Shown in pieces: positions 56,272 through 64,000 of a DNA stretch of 64,000 nt. The stretch is from positions 62,001 to 126,000 of the forward strand of contig CAYVFG010000001.1 in assembly GCA_964450915.1 (NCBI GenBank), written 5' to 3'. The DNA is from HO2-45-11b sp964450915. GTDB lineage: Bacteria > Patescibacteriota > Andersenbacteria > UBA10190. Position numbers and translations under genes: made by a program. Positions within the stretch are counted from its first letter, which is position 1. Each line of letters starts with the position of its first letter. The notes beneath the pieces were generated by a model, which was not told the DNA's origin, made no database searches, and saw only the letters and a list, made by a program, of their open reading frames with translations.

Positions 56272-57930
56272 TTACATCATTCCCATTCCGCCCATGCCCC
56301 CGGGCATGCCAGCTGGAACATCTTTCTTGTCTTCTGGGAGTTCAGCAACCAATGCTTCTGTTGTAAGCATGATCGACGCAATCGATGCGGCGTTTTGCAA
56401 CGCAGATCGGGTTACCATCTTCGGATCAACAATCCCTGCTTCAAACATATCTACGTACGTATGGTTTGCAGCATTGTATCCGAGCTTGAAATTCTGGCGC
56501 TTAATTTCTTCAACAATGACCGATCCTTCCTTACCAGCATTGAGTGCAATTTGACGTGCAGGCTCTTCGAGCGCTCGCATCACTAATTGCATACCGGTTA
56601 AGAAGTCTCTATCTGCAATACCTTCTTTGTTTTCCATTTCCTCAATTGCAGATTCAAGCTCGTGCGAAGCAATAAGAAGCGCAAGCCCGCCTCCGGAAAC
56701 AATACCTTCCGCAACTGCAGCTTTTGTAGCCTGTACGGCATCCTCTACGCGATGCTGCTTTTCTTTCTGCTCCGTTTCTGTAGCAGCGCCAACTTTAATA
56801 ACAGCAACCTTGCCAGCCAATTTTCCTAATCGTTCATTTAGCTTTTCTTTGTCGAAATCGGATGTTTCTTTTTCAATTGCAGACTTTAATTGCGCAACTC
56901 GTTCCGCAATAGCATCGGCATTCCCTTTGCCCCCAACGATTGTTGTTTCATCTTTCGTTGCGATAATTCGAGATGCTTGGCCGAGCTGTTCAGGCAACGC
57001 ATTTTCCAGCTTCAACCCGACTTCCTCGGAAATTACCGTTCCGCCAGTAAGCACTGCCATGTCTTGCAGCATTTCTTTTCGTCGATCGCCGTATCCCGGA
57101 GCCTTCACCACAAGAGCGGTGAAAATTCCGCGAAGCTTGTTTAATACGAGCGACGGAATTGCATCTCCATCCATATCTTCGCACACGATCACCAATTCCT
57201 TCTTGCCGGATTGCATCAGCTTTTCCAGGAGTGGGAGAATTTCGCTGATAGAAGAAATCTTTTTATCCGTAAGCAAAATCATCGGATTTTCCATCACAGC
57301 TTCCATCTTCTCCGTGTTCGTCACCATGTAGGCGCTCACGTACCCTTTATCGAAATTCATTCCGTCAACGTACTCAGACTCAACGCCAAGCGCCTGAGAT
57401 TCTTCCACCGTAATAACGCCGTCTTTTCCAACCTTGCTCATCACGTCCGCAATAAGCTTTCCTACTTCTTCATCTTGCGCAGACACTGTTGCAACTTGGG
57501 CAATGTCGCCCTCGCCTTTCACGTCGCGAGTTTGTTTATTCAGCGATTCAATTGCAATCTGCGTCGCCTTATCGATTCCTTTGCGAACCACCATCGGATT
57601 TGCGCCGGCAGCCAAATGGCGAAGCCCTTCAGTGAACATGCTTTGCGCAAGCACGGTTGCAGTCGTTGTTCCGTCTCCTGCTGCATCGTTCGTGTTTTCT
57701 GCAACTTGTCGAACCAATTCAACACCCATATTTTCAACCTTGTCTGCAAGCTCGATTTCTTTTGCAATCGTTACGCCGTCGTTTGTAATAACAGGCGCTC
57801 CGTATCCTTTTGCAAGCACTACGTTTCGCCCTTTCGGCCCCAGCGTTACTTTCACTGCATTCGCCAGCGCGTCCACGCCTCGCTTCAGAGACTGCCTTGC
57901 TTCATCGTTAAAAAGAATTTGTTTTGCCAT
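56272..57930 (-). CDS. groL: Chaperonin GroEL
   Basis: 552-residue ATP-driven folding chaperone forming double seven-subunit rings with GroES. Seen: VTLGPKGRNVVL, NDGVTIAKEIEL, AGDGTTTATVLAQ (ATP site), GGGLALL, the KLGYNAANHTYVDM segment and the GGMGGMGMM tail. Follows groES by 18 bases in the same operon; ATG 57930 gives the usual MAKQI start. Confidence 0.98.
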   Translation of the reverse strand: MAKQILFNDEARQSLKRGVDALANAVKVTLGPKGRNVVLAKGYGAPVITNDGVTIAKEIELADKVENMGVELVRQVAENTNDAAGDGTTTATVLAQSMFTEGLRHLAAGANPMVVRKGIDKATQIAIESLNKQTRDVKGEGDIAQVATVSAQDEEVGKLIADVMSKVGKDGVITVEESQALGVESEYVDGMNFDKGYVSAYMVTNTEKMEAVMENPMILLTDKKISSISEILPLLEKLMQSGKKELVIVCEDMDGDAIPSLVLNKLRGIFTALVVKAPGYGDRRKEMLQDMAVLTGGTVISEEVGLKLENALPEQLGQASRIIATKDETTIVGGKGNADAIAERVAQLKSAIEKETSDFDKEKLNERLGKLAGKVAVIKVGAATETEQKEKQHRVEDAVQATKAAVAEGIVSGGGLALLIASHELESAIEEMENKEGIADRDFLTGMQLVMRALEEPARQIALNAGKEGSVIVEEIKRQNFKLGYNAANHTYVDMFEAGIVDPKMVTRSALQNAASIASIMLTTEALVAELPEDKKDVPAGMPGGMGGMGMM

Positions 57931-57948
57931 AATCAAATAGGTAAAAAA

Positions 57949-58242
57949 TTAATTGCGAATTACTCCGAGAATCTTGCTCTCACTCATCATAAGATATGCT
58001 TCTCCATCTATCTCAACATCTTCAGCTCCGTATTCTGCGAACACTACCTTGTCTCCAACTTTTACAGACATCGGTGCAATGCTTCCATCATCCATTCGCT
58101 TTCCCGCACCAACTGCCACAACTTCTCCTTGAACAGATTTTTTATGGCTAGAAGTGTCAGCTACGATTAATCCCGATTTTCGTACTTCCTCTTTTGCGTA
58201 AGGCATAACAACGACATTATCGTGAAGTGGCTCAATATTCAT
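57949..58242 (-). CDS. groS: Co-chaperonin GroES
   Basis: 97 residues: IEPLHDNVVVMPYAKEEVRKSGLIVADTSSHKKSVQGEVVAVGAGK, then KVGDKVVFAEYGAEDVEIDGEAYLMMSESKILGVI. Mobile loop with GLIV present. First gene of the groESL operon, controlled by a CIRCE-like operator, with no SD before the ATG. Confidence 0.97.
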   Translation of the reverse strand: MNIEPLHDNVVVMPYAKEEVRKSGLIVADTSSHKKSVQGEVVAVGAGKRMDDGSIAPMSVKVGDKVVFAEYGAEDVEIDGEAYLMMSESKILGVIRN

Positions 58243-58271
58243 ACAATAAAAAAGTTAATGAAGTTAATTAC

Positions 58272-58295
58272 GATACGAACATTTTTGTTCGTATC
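58272..58295 (-). other. 5' hairpin in the groESL leader
   Basis: Minus strand GATACGAAC, AAAAAT loop, GTTCGTATC: perfect 9-bp stem at the very 5' end of the predicted mRNA, 30 nt before the groES ATG. Possible mRNA stabiliser. Confidence 0.6.
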
Positions 58296-58301
58296 TGGTA
58301 T

Positions 58302-58328
58302 ATAGCAGTCTATCCTCGAGAGTGCTAA
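58302..58328 (-). promoter_or_regulatory. CIRCE-like HrcA operator
   Basis: Minus strand TTAGCACTC, 9 nt, GACTGCTAT. The left arm is a perfect CIRCE half-site; the right arm matches 7 of 9 (GAGTGCTAA). The left arm overlaps the stop codon of the upstream nucleotidyltransferase gene. HrcA itself is not in the window. Confidence 0.8.
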
Positions 58329-58335
58329 GCGTCAA
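58307..58335 (-). promoter_or_regulatory. groESL promoter
   Basis: Minus strand TTGACG, 17-nt spacer, TAGACT. The CIRCE operator fills the spacer and -10, so repressor binding should block polymerase. Confidence 0.65.
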
Positions 58336-59269
58336 GAGAAAACGCTCGCACAATTGCAGGCACTTTTGTATCTGGATGAAAAGCCAATTCACTGCCCGTA
58401 AGCACAATCCTGCCATGTTCCGGAGCGCCGCCCTGATTCTTCCAATGGCGAAATATGACCCACTGCTGGAGACGTTCTGCAATATGCTCAATCCCATCTC
58501 CAATCGGTTCAAGCAACAACAATTCTACTTGGCGTTTTATAAACTGCATAAAGGTTGGCAAAAAAATTGTGTACTGATGCTGCAATCTGGGAGCGACTGG
58601 AACATGCACATACGAATCCATCCACCCGGAATTGCGCTGAGCGAATGTACGCTCCACTTCATCGTTATAGATAGGCACCAGCATGGCATACTGCATTGCC
58701 ATGCAGATATTCTGAATATCCTTTGAAACAGTTAATTTGTTTTTCGTAAGATAATGATTCAGACACAGCATATCCGGAGCTTGCTGAGAGTTATATGTCC
58801 GACGTCGGCCGAGCAGCTGCGAAACAATCAGCAGCGCAAGGCGCGTCGTCCAAATTCTCCCGCTATCTACGATGACCAGGATATCTAAATCGCTGGAATA
58901 TTTTGTGTTATCGATTGCAAGACTCCCCGATCCGCCAAGCCCGCGAACAAACGGGACAAGTGCCAAAAACGGAGCGCATCGTTTTACAATCTTCCACTTG
59001 TCTTGCGCAATAGCATGCCTGCGCAACCGCTGACGAATGAGCGGCAACCTTCCGCGCTTTACAAAGTATCCGAATTGAGTTTCTAGTTTTTCAAGCAAAT
59101 AGGAAGATTCTCGAAGCGCATCTTGGACTTCATGCAACGACGGCGTGCGCGTATAGTGAGTCTTCCCTCGAATTAAATACATCCATATCTGCGTCGCCGT
59201 TACAGGCATATCGTAGATATCGAAAAAATGAACGGTATCGTAGATAGATTGTTCGAATTCACTAGGCAT
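58325..59269 (-). CDS. Nucleotidyltransferase-fold protein
   Basis: 314 residues. GLGGSGSLAIDNTKYSSDLDILVIVDSGRIW near residue 110 is the GS...DxD signature of the Pol-beta-like nucleotidyltransferase fold. Upstream is a winged-helix-like part (FDIYDMPVTATQIWMYLI). Such proteins occur in sugar-nucleotide or surface-glycan loci; donor and acceptor are unknown. ATG 59269 overlaps the last 8 bases of the GT39 gene. Confidence 0.7.
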   Translation of the reverse strand: MPSEFEQSIYDTVHFFDIYDMPVTATQIWMYLIRGKTHYTRTPSLHEVQDALRESSYLLEKLETQFGYFVKRGRLPLIRQRLRRHAIAQDKWKIVKRCAPFLALVPFVRGLGGSGSLAIDNTKYSSDLDILVIVDSGRIWTTRLALLIVSQLLGRRRTYNSQQAPDMLCLNHYLTKNKLTVSKDIQNICMAMQYAMLVPIYNDEVERTFAQRNSGWMDSYVHVPVAPRLQHQYTIFLPTFMQFIKRQVELLLLEPIGDGIEHIAERLQQWVIFRHWKNQGGAPEHGRIVLTGSELAFHPDTKVPAIVRAFSLDA

Positions 59270-60971
59270 CCAAATCAAATGAGTTATCGGGAGCAGCCGG
59301 CTTCACCCCTTCATATACGCGCATAATCTCCGCTCCGAATTTATTTACTTGCGTGGTAATTAATTTAATCGATCCTTTGTATTTTTGCGCATACTGGTCT
59401 GCATCCCACATCGTAGACTGCGTAAAAATAATTTGCTGCCCAGCAGGCACAAGCGGCCCTAAGCCCTTAGTGGAATCTGCAACAGAATACAGCTGCTTGC
59501 TATCTAATGAATGATCGGTGTAATCGCTCGCCCCCACGCTATCTAAGAAGTGCGTCGTCTGCGCAAAGTACGGATCGATGTCGAGAATCGGCCGAGGATT
59601 ATTCGGATGGCGCTGCGCGTACTCTTTGATATACGCAGAAATAACGGTTAAATCACCTCGATATTCGATATATGCTTCCGGACTATTTCTGGAGATAACA
59701 AAGTACAGTGAGATGTCGTACATCCCAAAGACTATGATGATGCCGATAATTGCACCATAGGCAATGCCAATTATTTTTTTCTTTTTAGCCCATGCAAGTA
59801 CATATCGAATACATAGCGCCCCTGCGAAACCAGCCATTATGTATATAGGCGCTGCCATTCCCACAGAACGCAATGCGTGCGGGATACCTTCTGCAGTCGT
59901 TACCACGGGCGCCATCATGCCGAGCAACACTAAAAGCAAATACGGGAATATCATGCCTAAATGAATTATTTTTCCGCTGGTCATTTTCACAAATACATCC
60001 CATGTGCCTTTCAAGACGAATATCAAGCCAAGTAAAAATAACAAGCCAACTAGTGGGTTTAATAGCGGATACCCGGAAACATTTTGCCGCCAATTGATAT
60101 CGCCATGTGTAAAGAATGACAATATCGTTCCTGTCACAGAATATTGCAACGTTCCGAGCAATGTTCCTCCTCCAAACTGTTGCTGAAGATGCGGACTAAA
60201 GACAGACACTTGCCCTGCCCTGCCGATAAATTCTTTCGGATGATAATAAAAATACGAAGCAAGAGGAAGGATAACGAGAATGGCGCATGCCAGCGCAATG
60301 CCTGCTTGCGATCTATATTTCTTAATATGCGGCAGACCAATTTTAGGATGCAGCGCAGCAAGCAAGAGCAGCACCACTATTCCCAACACCACGCCGATCA
60401 TGGACCGGTATGCGATATATGTATAAAATCCTCCGGAAAACGCGACTCCGGAAAGCACTGCATACCAATACGACAACCCGATTTGTTTTTTCTTCACTGC
60501 CTGCACAACTCTGCCTGCAAACCACGTAAACAACGCAACAAATAACGGCACCATGATTGCCCGAAAACCGGTACGGGATAATGCGACGTGCCACGAACTG
60601 GTTGCTAAGAATGCTGCTGCCAGCAAGCCTGCTAATCTTCCAAAATATACGCTGGTTGCAAAATAGATAGCCACCACCGTTGCAACGCCCACAACGATCG
60701 ACCCTAAGTACATCTGCCACACGCCAATGCCGAATGTCTTAATTGCGATAGCATCTAAGTAGAAAAATAACGCTTCTCTGCCATTCCCGCGCGGATAAAA
60801 TGGCCGCCTATCGCCTTTCAAGATAAGAAGCGCATCTTCCCCATTTGCCGCCACATCCGGAAATAGCCCCGGAGGATAGTTTTTAATGTCGTATACCCGA
60901 ACAGCGCCAGCTAGCGCCGTAATAGCAACAATAGCCAGAGATACACCAAGAAGGATAAGCTTTCGCTTCAT
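59262..60971 (-). CDS. GT39-like membrane glycosyltransferase
   Basis: 569 residues with about eleven to twelve membrane helices and a C-terminal extracytoplasmic part. The first loop contains LFPDVAANGEDALLI, placing acidic catalytic residues as in PMT/ArnT-type enzymes, which move a sugar from a polyprenyl phosphate to protein or lipid outside the membrane. Translationally overlapped with the nucleotidyltransferase, suggesting a shared pathway. Confidence 0.82.
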   Translation of the reverse strand: MKRKLILLGVSLAIVAITALAGAVRVYDIKNYPPGLFPDVAANGEDALLILKGDRRPFYPRGNGREALFFYLDAIAIKTFGIGVWQMYLGSIVVGVATVVAIYFATSVYFGRLAGLLAAAFLATSSWHVALSRTGFRAIMVPLFVALFTWFAGRVVQAVKKKQIGLSYWYAVLSGVAFSGGFYTYIAYRSMIGVVLGIVVLLLLAALHPKIGLPHIKKYRSQAGIALACAILVILPLASYFYYHPKEFIGRAGQVSVFSPHLQQQFGGGTLLGTLQYSVTGTILSFFTHGDINWRQNVSGYPLLNPLVGLLFLLGLIFVLKGTWDVFVKMTSGKIIHLGMIFPYLLLVLLGMMAPVVTTAEGIPHALRSVGMAAPIYIMAGFAGALCIRYVLAWAKKKKIIGIAYGAIIGIIIVFGMYDISLYFVISRNSPEAYIEYRGDLTVISAYIKEYAQRHPNNPRPILDIDPYFAQTTHFLDSVGASDYTDHSLDSKQLYSVADSTKGLGPLVPAGQQIIFTQSTMWDADQYAQKYKGSIKLITTQVNKFGAEIMRVYEGVKPAAPDNSFDLDA

Positions 60972-60988
60972 GTGCTAAGCATAGCACA
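60971..60988. promoter_or_regulatory. Palindrome over the GT39 promoter and start codon
   Basis: TGTGCTA-AGCA-TAGCACA, perfect 7-bp arms, covering the -10 (minus strand TATGCT) and ending at the ATG. It contains GTGCTAAGC, also found in the groES CIRCE arm. Likely an operator. Confidence 0.45.
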
Positions 60989-60996
60989 AGTTGAGC

Positions 60997-63825
60997 CTAC
61001 AGCGCCTTTTTCAGATACTGCCCGGTAATAGAATCTTTTTTCTCTGCCACTTCGCGCGGAGTTCCTTCTGCAACCAGGTGCCCGCCCTTATCTCCCCCAT
61101 CCGGACCCATATCAATCAAATGATCCGCAGATTTAATAATGTCGATGTTATGTTCGATAACCAGTACGCTATTGCCTTTATCTACAAGCTTCTGCAATAC
61201 GGCGAGCAATCTGTTTACGTCATCAAAATGCAATCCCGTCGTCGGTTCATCGAGAATATATAGCGTTTTGCCAGTTGCTCTGCGAGATAATTCCGTTGCA
61301 AGTTTAATTCTCTGCGCCTCTCCTCCGGATAATGTCGTCGCGCTCTGCCCCAAGTGAATATATCCCAAGCCCACATCGCACAATGTTTGTAATTTATCTT
61401 TAATAGACGGGATTGCGTGGAAGAATGTAAGCGCCTGCTCCACGTTCATATCAAGCACCTGCGAAATGTTCATGCCTTTATATTCCACTTCCAATGCTTC
61501 TGCATTGTACCTGCGGCCATGGCATTCATCGCACTGTACATATACATCGGGTAAGAAATGCATCTCAATTTTCAACACTCCATCGCCTTGGCACGTTTCG
61601 CATCGTCCGCCTTTTACGTTGAACGAAAACCTTCCTGATTTATATCCGCGCATCTTCGCCTCTTCAGTAACGGCAAACAATTCTCGAATAGGAGTAAATA
61701 GTCCTGTATATGTTGCAGGATTACTTCGCGGAGTTCTGCCAATCGGAGACTGGTCAATCGTAATAACTTTATCCAAATGCTCTAGCCCCAGAACTTCTTT
61801 GTGTGCACCTGGGTTTGTTTTTGCTCGGTGGAAATGACGAGACAATACCTGAGATAAAATATCGTTGATAAGCGTCGATTTTCCGGATCCCGAAACTCCT
61901 GTAATACATACGAGCTTTCCGAGAGGAATATCTACCGTTACGTGCTGCAAGTTATGCTCAGTAGCATCTACAATTACTAATTTCTTCCCATTGCCTGGAC
62001 GATATTTTTTCGGAGAAGGCACCTTTAATCTGCCAGACAAATATTTTCCAGTCAGCGTATTGCTTTTCATGAGTTGCTTTGGCGTACCTTGGAAAATAAT
62101 CTTTCCGCCATGCTCGCCGGCACCTGGTCCGACATCGATCACCTGGTCCGCTGCCAAGATAGTTTCTTCGTCATGCTCTACGACAATTACAGAATTTCCA
62201 AGTTCGCGAAGATTTTTCAACGTTTTAATAAGCTTGGTGTTATCCCGCTGATGCAACCCGATAGATGGCTCGTCTAAAATATACAGCACTCCAACTAATC
62301 CGGACCCGATCTGCGTTGCCAAGCGAATACGCTGCGCTTCTCCACCTGCAAGCGTTCCAGCTTTTCTATTGAGCGTTAAGTATGACAATCCAACATCACG
62401 CAAAAATGTTAAGCGCGAAATAATTTCTTTAAAAATCTGCGCCGCAATTTGCTGGTCCTGCTTTCCGAACGATTCCATCTTTCCTTTTTGCAATGCCGAA
62501 AAGTGAGCCAGTGCATCGTCAATCGGCATTATCACCACATCATGAATAGATTTTTCTCCGACAAACACGGAAAGCGGGGCGGGCTTTAATCGCTTTCCCA
62601 AACATGTCGGGCAATCTTTCTCCACCATGAACTGTTCAATTTCCGTGCGCGCATGGTCGGAATCCGTCTCCTTGTATCGTTTCATTAATTGCGGAATAAC
62701 GCCTGAGTACGTCGTCTTCCAAACCCCCCTGCTCGTAGTTACAGAAATCTCTTCATTTTCTGCATACAAAATAGTATGCAAATCTTTCTTCGATAATGTA
62801 GATACCGGCTTATCCATATCGAACCCATGCTCTTTTGCGACAGCCTCAAGCATGCGCTCATACCAGCGGCTTCTGCCAGATTTGCTCCACGGCTTAATTG
62901 CGCCCTCTGCCAAGCTCAGCGTTTTGTTTGGAATCACCAAATCCGGATCAATCTCTTGCTTTGTTCCAAGCCCAGTACAATCAGGGCACGCGCCATGCGG
63001 AGAGTTGAACGAAAAATCTCTTGGCTCCAAACTTGCCACATTGATACCGCAATCAACGCACGCAAACTCCTGGGAAAACAGCATCTCTTCGTGCGTATCC
63101 ATATTCTCAACAATTACTAATCCATTCCCAATTCGGGTTGCCGTCTCCAGCGAATCCATGAGCCGAGGCTTGTCCGGTTTCGCTTCTAGTACATATCTAT
63201 CTACCACTATATCTATAGAATGTTTTTTTTGCTTATCGAGCTGCGTGTCCTCAGCCTCTTCTATAGTGTAAATCGATCCATCAATACGGACACGAGAATA
63301 TCCTGCAGTGCGCGCTTCTTTAATAGATCCGCGCCCATCGCCTTTTCGATCGCGAATAACAGGAGCTACGATAAGTAATTTAGAACCGACCGGATACGAC
63401 AAAATGCGCGACGACATTTCTTTAATAGTCTGCCGTGCAATAATCTTTCCGCAATTTGGACAATGCGGAACACCTGTTCTCGAATACAGCAATCTCAAAT
63501 AATCATAAATTTCCGTTACCGTTCCAACCGTTGACCGCGGATTTCTGGTCGTTGATTTTTGATCGATAGAAATTGCCGGTGAAAGACCGTCGATCTGGTC
63601 AACATCCGGCTTATCCATAAGGCCCAAAAACTGCCGAGCATATGCGGATAAAGATTCAACATACCGGCGCTGCCCTTCTGCATACAATGTATCAAACGCG
63701 AGTGAAGATTTCCCCGAACCGGACAACCCGGTAAGCACTACCAACTTGTCTCTAGGTATCGTAATAGTAACGTTTTTCAGGTTATGCACCCGCGCTCCTT
63801 TAATTACGATGTTTTCACTCGCCAT
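60997..63825 (-). CDS. uvrA: Excinuclease ABC subunit A
   Basis: 942 residues. DNA-damage recognition ATPase of nucleotide excision repair. Walker A motifs GLSGSGKSSLAFDT (N) and GVSGSGKSTLIND (C), signature motifs LAGGEAQRIRLATQIGSGL and LSGGEAQRIKLATEL, zinc fingers CPNCGK, CVDCGINV...CPDCTG and CETCQGDG...CDECHGRR, ENMDTHEE insertion region. Length typical. Start at ATG 63825 (MASENIVIKG). Confidence 0.98.
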   Translation of the reverse strand: MASENIVIKGARVHNLKNVTITIPRDKLVVLTGLSGSGKSSLAFDTLYAEGQRRYVESLSAYARQFLGLMDKPDVDQIDGLSPAISIDQKSTTRNPRSTVGTVTEIYDYLRLLYSRTGVPHCPNCGKIIARQTIKEMSSRILSYPVGSKLLIVAPVIRDRKGDGRGSIKEARTAGYSRVRIDGSIYTIEEAEDTQLDKQKKHSIDIVVDRYVLEAKPDKPRLMDSLETATRIGNGLVIVENMDTHEEMLFSQEFACVDCGINVASLEPRDFSFNSPHGACPDCTGLGTKQEIDPDLVIPNKTLSLAEGAIKPWSKSGRSRWYERMLEAVAKEHGFDMDKPVSTLSKKDLHTILYAENEEISVTTSRGVWKTTYSGVIPQLMKRYKETDSDHARTEIEQFMVEKDCPTCLGKRLKPAPLSVFVGEKSIHDVVIMPIDDALAHFSALQKGKMESFGKQDQQIAAQIFKEIISRLTFLRDVGLSYLTLNRKAGTLAGGEAQRIRLATQIGSGLVGVLYILDEPSIGLHQRDNTKLIKTLKNLRELGNSVIVVEHDEETILAADQVIDVGPGAGEHGGKIIFQGTPKQLMKSNTLTGKYLSGRLKVPSPKKYRPGNGKKLVIVDATEHNLQHVTVDIPLGKLVCITGVSGSGKSTLINDILSQVLSRHFHRAKTNPGAHKEVLGLEHLDKVITIDQSPIGRTPRSNPATYTGLFTPIRELFAVTEEAKMRGYKSGRFSFNVKGGRCETCQGDGVLKIEMHFLPDVYVQCDECHGRRYNAEALEVEYKGMNISQVLDMNVEQALTFFHAIPSIKDKLQTLCDVGLGYIHLGQSATTLSGGEAQRIKLATELSRRATGKTLYILDEPTTGLHFDDVNRLLAVLQKLVDKGNSVLVIEHNIDIIKSADHLIDMGPDGGDKGGHLVAEGTPREVAEKKDSITGQYLKKAL

Positions 63826-63833
63826 AAAAAAGA

Positions 63834-63862
63834 AGTATATGCGCAAAACGACTGATTTGCAA
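63834..63862 (-). promoter_or_regulatory. Leaderless promoter of uvrA
   Basis: Minus strand TTGCAA, 17-nt spacer, TATACT, 8 nt to ATG 63825. No LexA-like site seen. Confidence 0.7.
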
Positions 63863-63878
63863 GTCTAAATAGGTGCCA

Positions 63879-63919
63879 TATAAAAATTCAAGCCTGGCAT
63901 GCACGAGCACACCAGGCTT
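63879..63919 (-). terminator. Terminator of the partial gene at the right edge
   Basis: Minus strand AAGCCTGG, 14-nt loop, CCAGGCTT, then GAATTTTTAT. Confidence 0.7.
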
Positions 63920-64000
63920 TTAAAACGAATCCGTTTCAACGTTCAATGCAAACTCCTTTTTCAAGAACCAAGTCTCACAAACAGCAACAACTCTTCCATA
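63920..64000 (-). CDS. 3' end of an unidentified gene entering from the right
   Basis: 26 codons open to the window edge, ending ...FALNVETDSF and TAA, followed immediately by a terminator hairpin. Too short to identify. Confidence 0.4.
   Translation of the reverse strand, partial: YGRVVAVCETWFLKKEFALNVETDSF

Noticed and set aside
1..64000. Alternative genetic code (TGA as Gly, as in some CPR groups)
   Set aside because: TGA clearly ends several genes, including glgA, and no conserved protein needs TGA read through.

Overview
The window reads as bacterial chromosome, moderately AT-rich, using the standard code (TAA, TAG and TGA all end genes). Gene content and style suggest a Candidate Phyla Radiation (Patescibacteria) lineage. 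There are many small membrane proteins, lower glycolysis plus glycogen turnover but no respiratory genes, a SWIB-domain protein, and very tight gene packing. Many genes have the promoter -10 box only 5-9 nt before the ATG and no Shine-Dalgarno (SD) site, so their mRNAs should be leaderless. The taxon is an inference from style; no rRNA is present to confirm it. Three assembly gaps (runs of N) lie at 19695-19794, 38680-38689 and 43379-43478.

Layout. 0-8 kb: DoxX-like protein, class A penicillin-binding protein, a short pyruvate kinase, a guanylate-kinase-like protein, an MBL-fold hydrolase, enolase and a PH-domain membrane protein. 8-14 kb: a GC-rich sugar isomerase-like gene, a DUF4342/DUF5946 operon, a Gmad2 protein, an ATP-grasp ligase and a SWIB protein. 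14-27 kb: small operons, including VOC-ApbE-TMEM175, a run of small envelope/stress membrane proteins (DUF883/YqjD, holin-X-like, GlsB/YeaQ, YggT, DUF3096, lmo0937-like), a FAD oxidoreductase with its own winged-helix regulator, and reductase and hydrolase genes.

27-33 kb is the accessory region and the most interesting part. It holds genes of unknown function with strong SD sites, long leaders and near-consensus promoters. Five same-orientation copies of a 27-60 bp element lie in the intergenic spaces, four of them just upstream of minus-strand promoters. Two genes share a bipartite 34-nt leader element. A SAM-I (S-box) riboswitch with a terminator precedes a QueF-like gene whose catalytic cysteine is gone.

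34-43 kb is housekeeping: tRNA-Asn, gpmI, rpoD and dnaG (adjacent, same strand), an M23 peptidase, and glycogen synthase and phosphorylase overlapping by one base. 42.6-50.5 kb encodes exported surface proteins with Thr-Pro repeat linkers and C-terminal membrane anchors. 50.5-64 kb holds an ABC-F ATPase, MscL, VanZ just after tRNA-Ser, full-length pyruvate kinase, groES-groEL under a CIRCE operator, a nucleotidyltransferase, a GT39 glycosyltransferase and uvrA.

Together, glgP and glgA handle a storage glucan, and gpmI, eno and two pyruvate kinases finish glycolysis to pyruvate and ATP, as expected of a fermentative cell. Two promoter and translation styles coexist: leaderless, mostly core genes, and SD-led genes that are often GC-richer and carry structured 5' leaders. 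The second class may mark acquired or specially regulated genes.
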